Shown one piece after another: positions 28,666 to 38,100 of a stretch of 64,000 nt of DNA; within the stretch, counting starts at the first letter, position 1, and each line of letters starts with the position of its first letter. The notes under the pieces were generated by a model. It was not told the origin of the DNA. It was given only the letters and a program-made list of their open reading frames with translations, and searched no databases. The position numbers and the translations under genes were made by a program. Source of the stretch: JABDCD01 sp964469525 (lineage in GTDB: Bacteria > Pseudomonadota > Alphaproteobacteria > Rickettsiales > SXRF01); assembly GCA_964469525.1 (NCBI GenBank), contig CAYXYU010000005.1, forward strand, positions 62,001 to 126,000, written 5' to 3'.

Positions 28666-28737
28666 CCACCAGCCTTGCGGTCATTTGCTAAACTCGCCGT
28701 TTCTGGAATATGGATCCCTGCCTGCGCGGGGATGACA
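28632..28737. repeat. CGTCATTCCCGCGCAGGCGGG palindromic repeat
   Basis: Starts CGTCATTCCCGCGCAGGCGG and ends CCTGCCTGCGCGGGGATGAC. About 105 bases with two hairpins at the ends. The left half forms the 3' end of tatC; the right half lies just before serS and creates a spurious upstream start for it. Confidence 0.82.
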
Positions 28738-28754
28738 AAAAAAGAGAGTCGGAA

Positions 28755-30029
28755 ATGCATGACATCAAATTCATCCGTGCCAACCCCGAAGCGTTCGACG
28801 AGGCGCTGCGCCGGCGCGGCCTGTCGCCCGCCGCGCAGCACCTGCTGAAGCTCGACGAGGAGAAGCGCCGCCTGCAGACCGAGATCCAGAACTGGCAGAG
28901 CGAGAAGAACAAGATCGCCAAGGAAATCGGCATGGCCAAGGCGAAGGGCGATCAGGCGCGCTTCGACGAGTTGATGATGAAGCAAGGTGTCTCCGCCTCC
29001 GGCGCGCAGCAGCATGAGGACAACCTGGCGCGGCTCGATGCCAGCTTGCGGGATTTCCTGAATGACATTCCCAATATTCCCGCCGACGATGTTCCCGAGG
29101 GGAAGGACGAGAAGGATAATAAGCAGATCCGCATCCACGGCGATAAGCCGAAACTGGATTTCGCGGCGAAGCTGCATGACGAGCTGGGCGAAAAGCTCGG
29201 CATGATGGATTTCTCTGCCGCCGCCAAAATCTCCGGCGCGCGTTTCGTCGTGCTCAAAGGCCAGCTGGCCCGCATGGAACGCGCCCTCGCTTCCTTCTTC
29301 CTCGATCACAACATCGCCAGCGGTTATACGGAAGTGGTGCCGCCGTTTCTGGTGCGCGACAACGCTGCCTATGGCACCGGGCAGCTTCCGAAATTCAGCG
29401 AGGATCTATTCAAAACCACCAACGGCTACTGGCTCATCCCCACCGCCGAAGTGCCGCTGACCAACCTGGTGGCAGATGAAATTCTCGACGAGGAAAAACT
29501 GCCGCTGCGCTTTACCGCCTACACGCCGTGCTTCCGCTCCGAGGCGGGCGCGGCGGGCAAGGACACGCGCGGCATGATCCGCCAGCACCAGTTCAGCAAA
29601 GTCGAGTTGGTCAGCATCACCCATCCCGATAAGTCGAAGGAAGAGCATGAGCGCATGACCGAAACCGCCGAAGCGCTACTGAAAAAGCTCGGGCTGCATT
29701 TCCGCACCATGCTGCTCTGCACCGGCGACATGGGTTTCTCGGCCGAGAAAACCTACGACATCGAGGTATGGATGCCGGGGCAGAATGCCTACCGCGAAAT
29801 CTCCAGCTGCTCCAACTGCGGCCCCTTCCAGGCGCGGCGCATGAAAGCCCGTTTCAAGCCCAAAGGGGGCAAGGGGACGGAATTCGTGCACACGCTGAAC
29901 GGCTCCGGCCTTCCCATCGGCCGCACGCTGGTCGCCATCATGGAGAATTACCAGAATGTCGACGGCAGCATCACCGTGCCGGAAGCATTACGCCCATACA
30001 TGGGCATTGACGTGATTCGTGAGGCGTGA
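28755..30029 (+). CDS. serS: Seryl-tRNA synthetase
   Basis: 424 residues from the ATG at 28755, which has the ribosome site AGAGAG; the in-frame ATG at 28710 lies in the repeat. N-terminal coiled-coil arm (about 25-105) that grips the long variable arm of tRNA-Ser, then the class II core with motif 2 (TPCFRSEAGAAGKDTRGM) and motif 3 (SGLPIGRTLVAIMENYQ). tat-serS-surE-pcm is a common alphaproteobacterial order. Confidence 0.97.
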   Translation: MHDIKFIRANPEAFDEALRRRGLSPAAQHLLKLDEEKRRLQTEIQNWQSEKNKIAKEIGMAKAKGDQARFDELMMKQGVSASGAQQHEDNLARLDASLRDFLNDIPNIPADDVPEGKDEKDNKQIRIHGDKPKLDFAAKLHDELGEKLGMMDFSAAAKISGARFVVLKGQLARMERALASFFLDHNIASGYTEVVPPFLVRDNAAYGTGQLPKFSEDLFKTTNGYWLIPTAEVPLTNLVADEILDEEKLPLRFTAYTPCFRSEAGAAGKDTRGMIRQHQFSKVELVSITHPDKSKEEHERMTETAEALLKKLGLHFRTMLLCTGDMGFSAEKTYDIEVWMPGQNAYREISSCSNCGPFQARRMKARFKPKGGKGTEFVHTLNGSGLPIGRTLVAIMENYQNVDGSITVPEALRPYMGIDVIREA

Positions 30030-30043
30030 ATCGTGATGCCTGT

Positions 30044-30901
30044 ATGAAGAAGGACTCCCTCGCGCCTAGAATCCTCATCACCAACGACGACGGCATCGCT
30101 GCGCCTGGCCTCGCAGTGCTGGAGCGCATCGCGCGCAAGCTGTCGAAGGACGTCTGGGTGGTGTCGCCGGAGCAGGAGCAGAGCGGCGCCAGCCATTCGC
30201 TGACGCTGCATTCCCCGGTGCGGGTGCGCAAGCTCGCTGAGAGGCGTTACGCGGTCAACGGTACGCCGACCGATTGCGTGCTGCTTGGCATGCAGACCAT
30301 TATGAAGTCGTCCATTCCGGTGGAGGGAAAGGGCAAGCTGAAGGCACATGCAGGCAACCCGCTCCTGCTCACTCCCGCCCGCGAGGGCAGGGGCAAGAAA
30401 GTTGACCTTGTGCTGTCGGGCGTCAACCGCGGCTCCAATGTCGGCGACGACATCACCTATTCCGGCACGGTAGCGGGCGCCATGGAAGGCACCATGCTCG
30501 AAGTCCCCTCGATCGCGCTGTCGCAGCAGGGTGAGTACAGCGACCATATCCACTGGGCAACTGCAGAGCGGCATGCGCCGGGGCTGATCAAAAAGCTGAT
30601 GCGCGCCGGCTGGCCGAAAAACACGCTGATCAACATCAACTTCCCCGATCGCGCGCCGGACAAAGTGAAAGGCGTCAAAATCTGTCCGCAGGGCAAGCGC
30701 CTGGTGCGCGTCGCGCTGTCGGAGCGCGTCGATCCCAAGGGGCGGCCCTATTTCTGGATCGGCGGCGAGCGCGAGGACAAGTCCGACCGCCACGATGTCG
30801 ATATCGCCTTGCTCGAAAAGGGTTATATCACCGTGACGCCGATCAACATGGACATGACCGATTACCGGACCATGGAAAAAATCGGGCAGGAGCTTGCGTA
30901 A
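30044..30901 (+). CDS. surE: 5'/3'-nucleotidase SurE with internal insertion
   Basis: 285 residues from the ATG at 30044 (a GTG at 30026 overlapping the serS stop would add six). Metal-binding ILITNDDGI, SGASHSLTL and SGVNRGSNVGDDITYSGTV are all intact. It removes phosphate from nucleoside monophosphates under stress. Between CVLLGMQTIMK and VDLVLSGVN, where E. coli SurE has only a few residues, there are about 28 extra ones (positions 30310-30402), rich in Gly, Lys and Leu. The insert may be a decayed palindromic element. Confidence 0.93.
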   Translation: MKKDSLAPRILITNDDGIAAPGLAVLERIARKLSKDVWVVSPEQEQSGASHSLTLHSPVRVRKLAERRYAVNGTPTDCVLLGMQTIMKSSIPVEGKGKLKAHAGNPLLLTPAREGRGKKVDLVLSGVNRGSNVGDDITYSGTVAGAMEGTMLEVPSIALSQQGEYSDHIHWATAERHAPGLIKKLMRAGWPKNTLININFPDRAPDKVKGVKICPQGKRLVRVALSERVDPKGRPYFWIGGEREDKSDRHDVDIALLEKGYITVTPINMDMTDYRTMEKIGQELA

Positions 30902-30959
30902 GCCGGCCCTTAATCCTATCTTAAGAATTCGCCGCTATGACTGAACGCACCGCAAGCAG

Positions 30960-31658
30960 GTGAGCAAAGTGAACCCGAAAAAAAACGAAAAAGGTTCCTA
31001 CCACCATACCCCGATTCATCCCGTCGTCGAGGAGGGAGCCTCCAATCGCATCCGCCTGCTGATGAAGCTCCGCACCGGCGGCATCACCGATACCAATGTG
31101 CTGGCCGCCATCGAGAGCGTTCCGCGCGAGAAATTCGTCGAGGAGGCGTTCGCGGAGCATGCCTGGGACGACACGGCGCTGCCCATCGCTGCCGGCCAGA
31201 CCATCAGCCAGCCGACCGTGGTGGCGTGGATGACCTGGGCGTTGGAGCTCGAGCCGCGCATGCGCGTGCTGGAGATCGGCACCGGCTCGGGCTACCAGAC
31301 GGCGATCCTCTCCCGGCTGGCCCGCCGTGTCTACACCATCGAGCGCCACCGCGTGCTGCTCCGGCAGGCAGAAGCGCGCTTCAAGGAGCTGAAGCTGACC
31401 AACATCGTCACCAAATGCGGCGACGGGTCGAAAGGGTGGAAGGAGGCGGCGCCGTTCGAGCGCATCATCGTCACCGCCGCCGCCGGGGAAATCCCTGCCG
31501 CGCTGCTCGACCAACTGTCACCCGGCGGGGTGATGGTGGTGCCGGTGGGGAAAAACGTCGCCGACCAGATATTGCTGCGCATCCGCAAGGACCAGGACGG
31601 CAAAATCACCACCCAGCACCTGATGAACGTCCGCTTCGTGCCGCTGGTGGAGGGATAA
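30960..31658 (+). CDS. pcm: Protein-L-isoaspartate O-methyltransferase
   Basis: 232 residues from a GTG at 30960; GTG at 30969 is an alternative. SAM motif VLEIGTGSGYQTAILSRLA, the family motif AAGQTISQPTVVAWM and post-motif VTAAAGEIPAALLDQL are present. It repairs isoaspartyl residues in aged proteins. The order surE-pcm-nlpD is kept as in enterobacteria. Confidence 0.95.
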   Translation: MSKVNPKKNEKGSYHHTPIHPVVEEGASNRIRLLMKLRTGGITDTNVLAAIESVPREKFVEEAFAEHAWDDTALPIAAGQTISQPTVVAWMTWALELEPRMRVLEIGTGSGYQTAILSRLARRVYTIERHRVLLRQAEARFKELKLTNIVTKCGDGSKGWKEAAPFERIIVTAAAGEIPAALLDQLSPGGVMVVPVGKNVADQILLRIRKDQDGKITTQHLMNVRFVPLVEG

Positions 31659-31666
31659 TTTTACTT

Positions 31667-31735
31667 GTCATTCCTGCGGAAGCAGGAATCTTACTTAACG
31701 ACCTTAAAGAAGACTCCTGCTTACGTAGGAGTGAC
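31667..31735. repeat. GTCATTCCTGCGGAAGCAGGA palindromic repeat
   Basis: Hairpins TTCCTGCGGAAGCAGGAA and ACTCCTGCTTACGTAGGAGT, enclosed by GTCAT and GTGAC. Fills the space after pcm. A diverged member of the GTCAT/ATGAC group. Confidence 0.75.
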
Positions 31736-31838
31736 AAAAGCATGCTGGGAATTACAGGGATTCCCACTGCTTTTACCCTTTCTTAAACTTTCCGCGCTAT
31801 GGCTGGAATATTCAGCACAGAAAAAGAGGGTTCCCGCC

Positions 31839-32720
31839 ATGTTGCCGCGCCGCACCGCCTGCATCAGCCTGATCGCCATGTTAAGCACCGCCGCCTGCAG
31901 TCAGGCTCCGGCGCCGATTGCCATGAAAGGTCAGAATAATTACGGCCGCAGCGGCGAAAGTTACGCGGTCGCCAGCAATGCCTACATGAGCGGTAATTCC
32001 TATTCTTCATTGCAACCTGCTGCGGGCGGCAATGCCATTTACAACGTGCCGCAGGCGACCGTGCAGGCGGCCCCCGCACCGTCCATCGGCGTCAGCGATC
32101 TGCCGCCGCCGCGCAGCCCCGAAGCGATACCGGCGCGCGTCAATCCATGGACGGGTCCCGTCACTAGTAACGCGCCGAAGGATGAGTCTTTCAATCTCCG
32201 CCCAGCCAGTAAAACGCCGGTGCGCGAGCAGATGGTCTCCGAAGTGGCGCCGGTGAAGGAGCTGCCGGTGGCGCAGCCTGACAGCAGCATGGCCGTTCAA
32301 AAAGCCGAAGCGCCGAAGACCCGCGTCGATGGTTTTATGTGGCCGACCGCCAGCCGCCGCGTTATCTCCACCTTCGGGCCGAAGGGCAAGGGCAAGGTCA
32401 ATGACGGCATCAACATCGCGGCCGGCAACGGCGAGCCGGTCTGGGCCGCCGCCGACGGCGAAGTGGTCTATACCGGCAACGAGCTGCAGGGCTACGGCAA
32501 CATGGTGCTGATCAAGCATGCCGGCGGCAAGAGCACCGCCTACGCCCATTTGAGCCAGAGCATCGTCGATAAATACCAGCGCGTGAAGCAGGGCGATATC
32601 ATCGGCTATGTCGGTGCCACCGGCAACGCCAAGAAGCCGCAGCTGCATTTTGCCCTCCGTGATGGCAAGGAACCCCTCGACCCGCAGAAACACCTGGTGA
32701 CGAAGGTGGCGGGGTTGTAA
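31839..32720 (+). CDS. NlpD-like M23 (LytM) domain lipoprotein, catalytically degenerate
   Basis: 293 residues from the ATG at 31839. A short signal peptide with Cys near residue 20 (SLIAMLSTAAC) suggests a lipoprotein, though the lipobox is imperfect. A long Pro/Ala linker precedes a C-terminal LytM domain from about residue 165 (RRVISTFGPKGKGKVNDGIN). The first zinc His is replaced (NDGIN instead of HxGxD) and the HxH pair reads QLHFALR, so zinc binding is probably lost, as in NlpD and EnvC, which activate amidases. Lies directly after surE-pcm, the normal place of nlpD. No LysM domain is evident. Confidence 0.85.
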   Translation: MLPRRTACISLIAMLSTAACSQAPAPIAMKGQNNYGRSGESYAVASNAYMSGNSYSSLQPAAGGNAIYNVPQATVQAAPAPSIGVSDLPPPRSPEAIPARVNPWTGPVTSNAPKDESFNLRPASKTPVREQMVSEVAPVKELPVAQPDSSMAVQKAEAPKTRVDGFMWPTASRRVISTFGPKGKGKVNDGINIAAGNGEPVWAAADGEVVYTGNELQGYGNMVLIKHAGGKSTAYAHLSQSIVDKYQRVKQGDIIGYVGATGNAKKPQLHFALRDGKEPLDPQKHLVTKVAGL

Positions 32721-34205
32721 TTACCGTTGGATACGCGTAGGGAGATCGGGCGCGGCAGCGACGTTCAGCCCGGAGCCTTTGCCGCTTTCGCCCGGCATAT
32801 CACTGTGATCGATTTTGACGCCGCTGGCGGCCAGTAGTTTGCCAAGATTCTTCACCGCGTTGTCCATCCCGCCGATCTGCTGATGATTGTAATTGAGGCC
32901 GGAGCTGGCGAGTGCAGCCTTCATCTCGTTCCCGCTGACTTTTCCGTTTCCATCAAGGTCGAGCGTATCAAGGCTTGAGCGATCTTTTCTGACTGCCGTT
33001 CTATATTCATCCTTACTTACGATGCCATCATGATTGGCATCCATACCGCGTAGCGCTCGCCCGCCTTCCTCTGCGGATTTTCCCGTGGGTGGAACGTGAG
33101 ATTTGGGTTGTTCGATCGGCGACGGGACGGGTGGTGGCTGCATCCTGACAGACGGCGATAAAGGGCGTTCGGGTTCCTGCGGCGACGGTTCCGGTGGCAG
33201 GGCAGGAGGGGCTGGCGGCAAAACGGGCCGTGCCGTTACAACAGGAGGGGAATCGGGCGCTGAAGGAGGTGCATCAGGGAAAGAGGGAGGAGATGTATAA
33301 ATAGGTTGTGGCGATGGGGCAATGGTTGCCAGCGCGGTATCCGGGGCGGGCATGGGCATAGGGGGAGGAGCCAGGGATTCCTGGTACCGCTGATAGGTCG
33401 ATTGCCAGGCGATTAGGATGTTTTTAGTATCATACTTTCCATCCCCTCCATGGCCACCGTAAGCGCCACCGTCTTCCGTCAGCGCTGCATGACCCCGATA
33501 TACGATATCCTCCACCGTGACGCCGTTGATAATACGTTTATAAACGTAGTCCTGTGCCCCTTCCTGCCCAGCCACCGTGCCTTCGACAATGGCTCCGCTT
33601 TTCGTGACGACATATTTGTGCATCCCAATGTCATCCTCGCTGGCCGCATTGCGCCCCTGTTCGGCCACGTTTTCCAGAATTCCGGAAGAAACGCCTGTCG
33701 GAGCAGGGGATGTTACCAGATGATTCTCAATGCCGGCCTCGTGGAGTAATACCGACATGATTGGCGCATAGTGGCGACATATGAGACTGTCCTTTTCCAT
33801 ATCGGAGAGCTTTGCTGTGCTGTCCCATAAGACGCCATCGGAGTCTCTTTCCGCTTTGTTGCCGTAGTCGGCTGTCTCATCGCTGTATTTGCCGTACTCT
33901 TCTCCCACACGCTCGATGAGTTCACTGGAAATTTTCCGCTCGCGTTCGATTCCATCCGGTTCGTAAGAAGGAGAGTTCGGATTACTATATTTTTTACCGA
34001 TTTGTTTAGCTTCGCCGCGCAGGCGTTCCAATCGGGAATCTCCTTCGATGGAGAATTCAATGAAGCTGTCGAGCGCGTGCCCGTTTCCTACCCCGTTATT
34101 AGTATGAACTTCACCCGTTTCTGCGACAACGTTGGAGGGGACCGCGTACACGTACGAGTTGATATTGGGAGCCAGATAGCCTTCGGGCAGTGGTTCTTTA
34201 CTCAT
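32721..34205 (-). CDS. EF-hand protein with possible transglutaminase-like domain
   Basis: 494 residues, no signal peptide. The N-terminal half contains a candidate Cys-His pair of the transglutaminase-like superfamily: SLICRHYAPIMSVLLHEAGI (Cys followed by a helix and Gly-Ile) and later DIGMHKYVVTKSGAIVEG (His in a beta hairpin). Residues about 285-385 are a Pro-rich spacer. The C-terminus holds two EF-hand loops: DANHDGIVSKDE and DLDGNGKVSGNE. So a calcium-responsive enzyme is possible. Converges with the nlpD-like gene. Not recognised as a named family. Confidence 0.6.
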   Translation of the reverse strand: MSKEPLPEGYLAPNINSYVYAVPSNVVAETGEVHTNNGVGNGHALDSFIEFSIEGDSRLERLRGEAKQIGKKYSNPNSPSYEPDGIERERKISSELIERVGEEYGKYSDETADYGNKAERDSDGVLWDSTAKLSDMEKDSLICRHYAPIMSVLLHEAGIENHLVTSPAPTGVSSGILENVAEQGRNAASEDDIGMHKYVVTKSGAIVEGTVAGQEGAQDYVYKRIINGVTVEDIVYRGHAALTEDGGAYGGHGGDGKYDTKNILIAWQSTYQRYQESLAPPPMPMPAPDTALATIAPSPQPIYTSPPSFPDAPPSAPDSPPVVTARPVLPPAPPALPPEPSPQEPERPLSPSVRMQPPPVPSPIEQPKSHVPPTGKSAEEGGRALRGMDANHDGIVSKDEYRTAVRKDRSSLDTLDLDGNGKVSGNEMKAALASSGLNYNHQQIGGMDNAVKNLGKLLAASGVKIDHSDMPGESGKGSGLNVAAAPDLPTRIQR

Positions 34206-34299
34206 AAAATCAACCTAAGTATGAGCCAATTATAGCTAAAACCCGCTTTTATGGGTATGATACTTTAATGAAAATTAATAACTGCTATTAAGCCTATGA

Positions 34300-35088
34300 T
34301 TAGGCGCTATTTTTTATCATGTGCGCACTGGGATCACTGATCCTCATACTATGATTTTGCACCATCTCCCCCTTCAGCATCCCCACCAGTTTTTTCTGCG
34401 CTTCGGACAAGGTGAACAGCGGCGCGGTGGGCGACCTGGAGCGATATAATGCGGGGTCGATGAAGGCTTCGATCTCACTCCGCGAAGGCATTGCCAGCCC
34501 CTGCACACCGGCCGCTATCAATTCCGCGTACAGCGCTTCGCACGCCTGCAACGGCCGCGCCAGCAGATGTTCATGCGCCACATGCACCCGCGGCATCCCC
34601 CGCGTTGCGTTCAATGCACCCACCGCATGATATTCCCACAGCGCCAGGCTGTATTCCGGCGGCAGCTTGCTGCGCGTCTTGAGCGATAGCGCAATTTCCT
34701 GCGGGTCGCGGTAAACCAGCACTGCCACCGGCGCTTTTAGCAGCTTCTTCCAGGCCGGCAGCGTCAGGCACAGGCGGGGGTCCTTGACGAACCAGGGCTG
34801 GTGGTTGTCCAGTTCCATCACCACCTGCCGCATCTGCTCCTGCAATGCCTCTGGCACCTTATCTGCCGCGTCGAACCGCCACCCTGCCATCTTCCACCAC
34901 TCGCAGCCCTGCAGCCGCAGCAGCTGGTTATTGACAGCCATCACGTCGCGGCGCTCCCAATGTCCCCTCGGGTTGTCGGGTGCGCGCAGGGCCAGCGCCG
35001 GGGGCGCGAAATAAACCCCCATCATATTGATTATCCTGGCAGTTGCCGAGGTACCAGAGCGATGCATGCCTAGGACGCAGATTTGCAT
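34300..35088 (-). CDS. Sulfotransferase family protein
   Basis: 262 residues. The N-terminal 5'-phosphosulfate loop is VLGMHRSGTSATARII, and the 3'-phosphate region fits LVYRDPQEIALSLKTRS, as in PAPS-dependent sulfotransferases. No membrane span. These enzymes sulfate sugars or tyrosine. The gene is divergent from the giant glycosyltransferase/hydroxylase gene across 103 bases and on the same strand as the EF-hand gene, 94 bases upstream of it. The target is unknown. Confidence 0.75.
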   Translation of the reverse strand: MQICVLGMHRSGTSATARIINMMGVYFAPPALALRAPDNPRGHWERRDVMAVNNQLLRLQGCEWWKMAGWRFDAADKVPEALQEQMRQVVMELDNHQPWFVKDPRLCLTLPAWKKLLKAPVAVLVYRDPQEIALSLKTRSKLPPEYSLALWEYHAVGALNATRGMPRVHVAHEHLLARPLQACEALYAELIAAGVQGLAMPSRSEIEAFIDPALYRSRSPTAPLFTLSEAQKKLVGMLKGEMVQNHSMRISDPSAHMIKNSA

Positions 35089-35191
35089 AAGGATTCCGTA
35101 AAAAACCTAGAAGCAAAAGCAGGAAAATAATGGTATTATAGATGGTTTTCTAGTAAATAGCATCTCCTCTGCCTGAATTGTATTGTGACCT

Positions 35192-38100
35192 ATGGCCCTT
35201 ATCCAGCCCCTGCCGCGCATTTTCGTCCAGATCGTCAGCTATCGTGACTCGGAATGCCACTGGTCGATCAAGGACATGTTCGAGAAGGCAGCGCATCCGG
35301 AACGCGTTTTTGTAGGATTGTGCTGGCAGTACGATCCCGAGGAGGATCAGGATTGCTTTCCCATCGACTATCCGCGGCCGAAGCAGGTCCGGCGCGTCGA
35401 TTTCCACATCCGCGACGCCTTGGGCGCCGGCTGGGCGCGGAACCAGGCGCAGGCGCTGTACCAGGGCGAGGAGTATATTCTGCAGATCCAGGCCCATATA
35501 CGCTTCGAGCCAGGCTGGGACGATACGCTGATCGACATGCTGGGGCGCTGCCCGTCGGGAAAACCGGTTTTGAGCGCCTACTTGCCGCCCTATATGCCGC
35601 CCGATGTGACGCCGGAGGAGCGGCAGCTCTTCCAGACCAACCCGTTGCGCATCCGCATCCGGCGCATGGGGCCGCCGCCCGATCCGCAGATACTCCATCT
35701 CACCGGCATTCCCGTACCAGCTGGCGACGAGCGGGCCGGGCTCTACCAGAGCCCATTCTGGATCGGCAATTTCATGTTCTGCCGTCCCGAACTGCTGGAC
35801 GAGGTGCCCAACGACCCGTATATTTATTTCTTTGGGGAAGAACTGGCCTATTCCTCCCGGCTATTCACCCACGGCTGGGATATTTTCCAGCCCGACCGGG
35901 TGGTCATGTACCACCAGTGGGATCGGCGGGGGACGTTTAGCAAGCAGCCTTACCGCCGCCCCGGCATGGATCAGAACCGCCTGTCGCTGCAGCGTGTGCG
36001 CCATCTGCTGGGATTCAGGGCGACCAGGAATCAAGAAGCGCTGGCCGAGATCAAGCGCTACGGGCTGGGCCGGGAGAGGCAACTGGAGGATCTGTGGGAA
36101 TTTGCCGGCATCGACTGGCGCGAACGGACGGTGACACAGGACGCAAGGAAGGGGATCTGGAATATGGCCGCTTTGAAGAAGGGCAGTAAGAAAACCGCCA
36201 AAAAACCTGCGGGCGCAAGAAAGCCCGCGAAAATGGCTGCCGCCTCCCACCTGCCGCGTATTTTCGTGCAGATCGCCAGCTATCGCGACCCGGATTGTCA
36301 GCACACCGTGAAGGATATGTTCGACAAGGCCGCCCATCCGGAGCGTATCTTCGCCGGCATTTGCTGGCAGTTCCTCAAAGGCGAGGACAATGCGTTCTTC
36401 GAAGTACCGTATCCGCGTCCGGACCAGGTGCGTGTGCATGAAGTCGATGCCCGCAAGAGCAAGGGCGTATGCTGGGCGAGAGGGCTAACGCAGAAACTGT
36501 GGGAGGGCGAGGAATTCACCCTGCAGATCGATTCGCACATGCGCTTCGAGCCGGGCTGGGACGATCTGCTGATCGACATGTGGAAGCAGTGCGGCAGCGA
36601 CAAGGCCGTCCTGACCTGCTATCCGCCCGGCTTCACGCCACCGCACGATCTCCAGCGCCAGTGGATCTTCGGCATGGCGGCCAAGCATTTCGACAAGAAC
36701 GGTATCCTGCTGATGCACGGCAAACCGGCGTTCGAAGTCGGCAAGAATGAGCCTGAAAGACCGGTTCCGGGAGCATTCGCCAGTGCCTGCATGTATTTCG
36801 GGCCGTCCAGCCTGATCGAAGACGTGCCTTATGATCCATATCTGTATTTCTTCGGTGAGGAAATCTCACTGGCCGTCCGCTTTTGGACGCATGGCTATGA
36901 CCTCTATCACCCGAACCGGCTGGTAATCTTCCATGACTGGGATCGTACCCGCCGCGCCACGCATTTTTCCGATCACCGCGACTGGGGCAAGCTCAATGCC
37001 CTGGCCCAGGCGCGAGTGCGCCATCTGCTCGGCGTCGAGCGCAGCGCTGATCCCGAAGTCACCCGTGAACTGGACACGTATGGCCTGGGCAAAGAGCGTA
37101 CCCTGGCCCAGTACGAGGCCTTCAGCGGCGTCAATTTTGCCGCCAAGAGTATCAGCGAACATGCACTGCAAGGCATATTTAGCGGTTCAGCCGTATCTTC
37201 GCCCAAGTTGGTGGTATCGCACCAGCCTACCGCAAAGGATATGAAATCGCGTATCTTTGTGCAGATCGCCAGCTATCGTGACCGGGAGTGCCAGTATACG
37301 GTCAAAGACCTGTTCGAAAAGGCCAGCAACCCGGACCGCGTATTTGTTGGCATCTGCTGGCAGTTCGATCCCGAGGAAGATAAGGATTGTTTCCAGGTTT
37401 CAACCCGGCCCGGTCAGGTACGTATCCTGCCGGTTGACTGGCGCGAGGCGGAAGGCGTGTGCTGGGCGCGTCATCAGGCGCAGCAGCTCTGGGAAGGCGA
37501 GGAGTATTACCTGCAGATCGATTCCCATATGCGCTTCGTTCCCGGCTGGGATGACCTGATGATTGCCGAACTGGCGGCCTGCGGCGCGCAGAAGCCGGTT
37601 ATTTCCTGTAGCCCGGCTTCCTACGTGCCGCCGGATGAACTGGAGAAGAGTCCCCGCCCGGCCATCCGGCGCGTGCAGCCTTTTACACCCGACGGTAATA
37701 TCCGCGGCAAGGGGGAGTCGCTTGATGTCGAACCTCCCGTGCCGCTCAACGGTGCGTTCATCGCCGCCGGCTACGTGTTCGCCCGTTCGGATATCATTAG
37801 GGAAGTGCCGTACGATCCCTATCTCTACTTCGACCAGGAGGAGATTTCCTATGCGCTACGGCTCTATACCCATGGCTGGGATGTATTTTCGGCGCGCAAA
37901 CAGTTCCTCTACCACTTTTACAACGTGAACCACCGGGACAAAAACAGGCCGCTGCACTGGCGCGACCTGCACAAGGAGGACAGCAAGCGCATTGCCTTCC
38001 TGCGTGACCGCGGCCTGAAGCGTTTCAATCATCTGACCGGCCATGCGCTGTCCTCCGATCCGGCGGTAATCCAGGAGATGGGCAAATACTGGCTGGGCCG

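Noticed and set aside
28710..28755. Upstream start for serS
   Set aside because: The extra residues are encoded by the palindromic repeat and lack a ribosome site; the ATG at 28755 fits the family.
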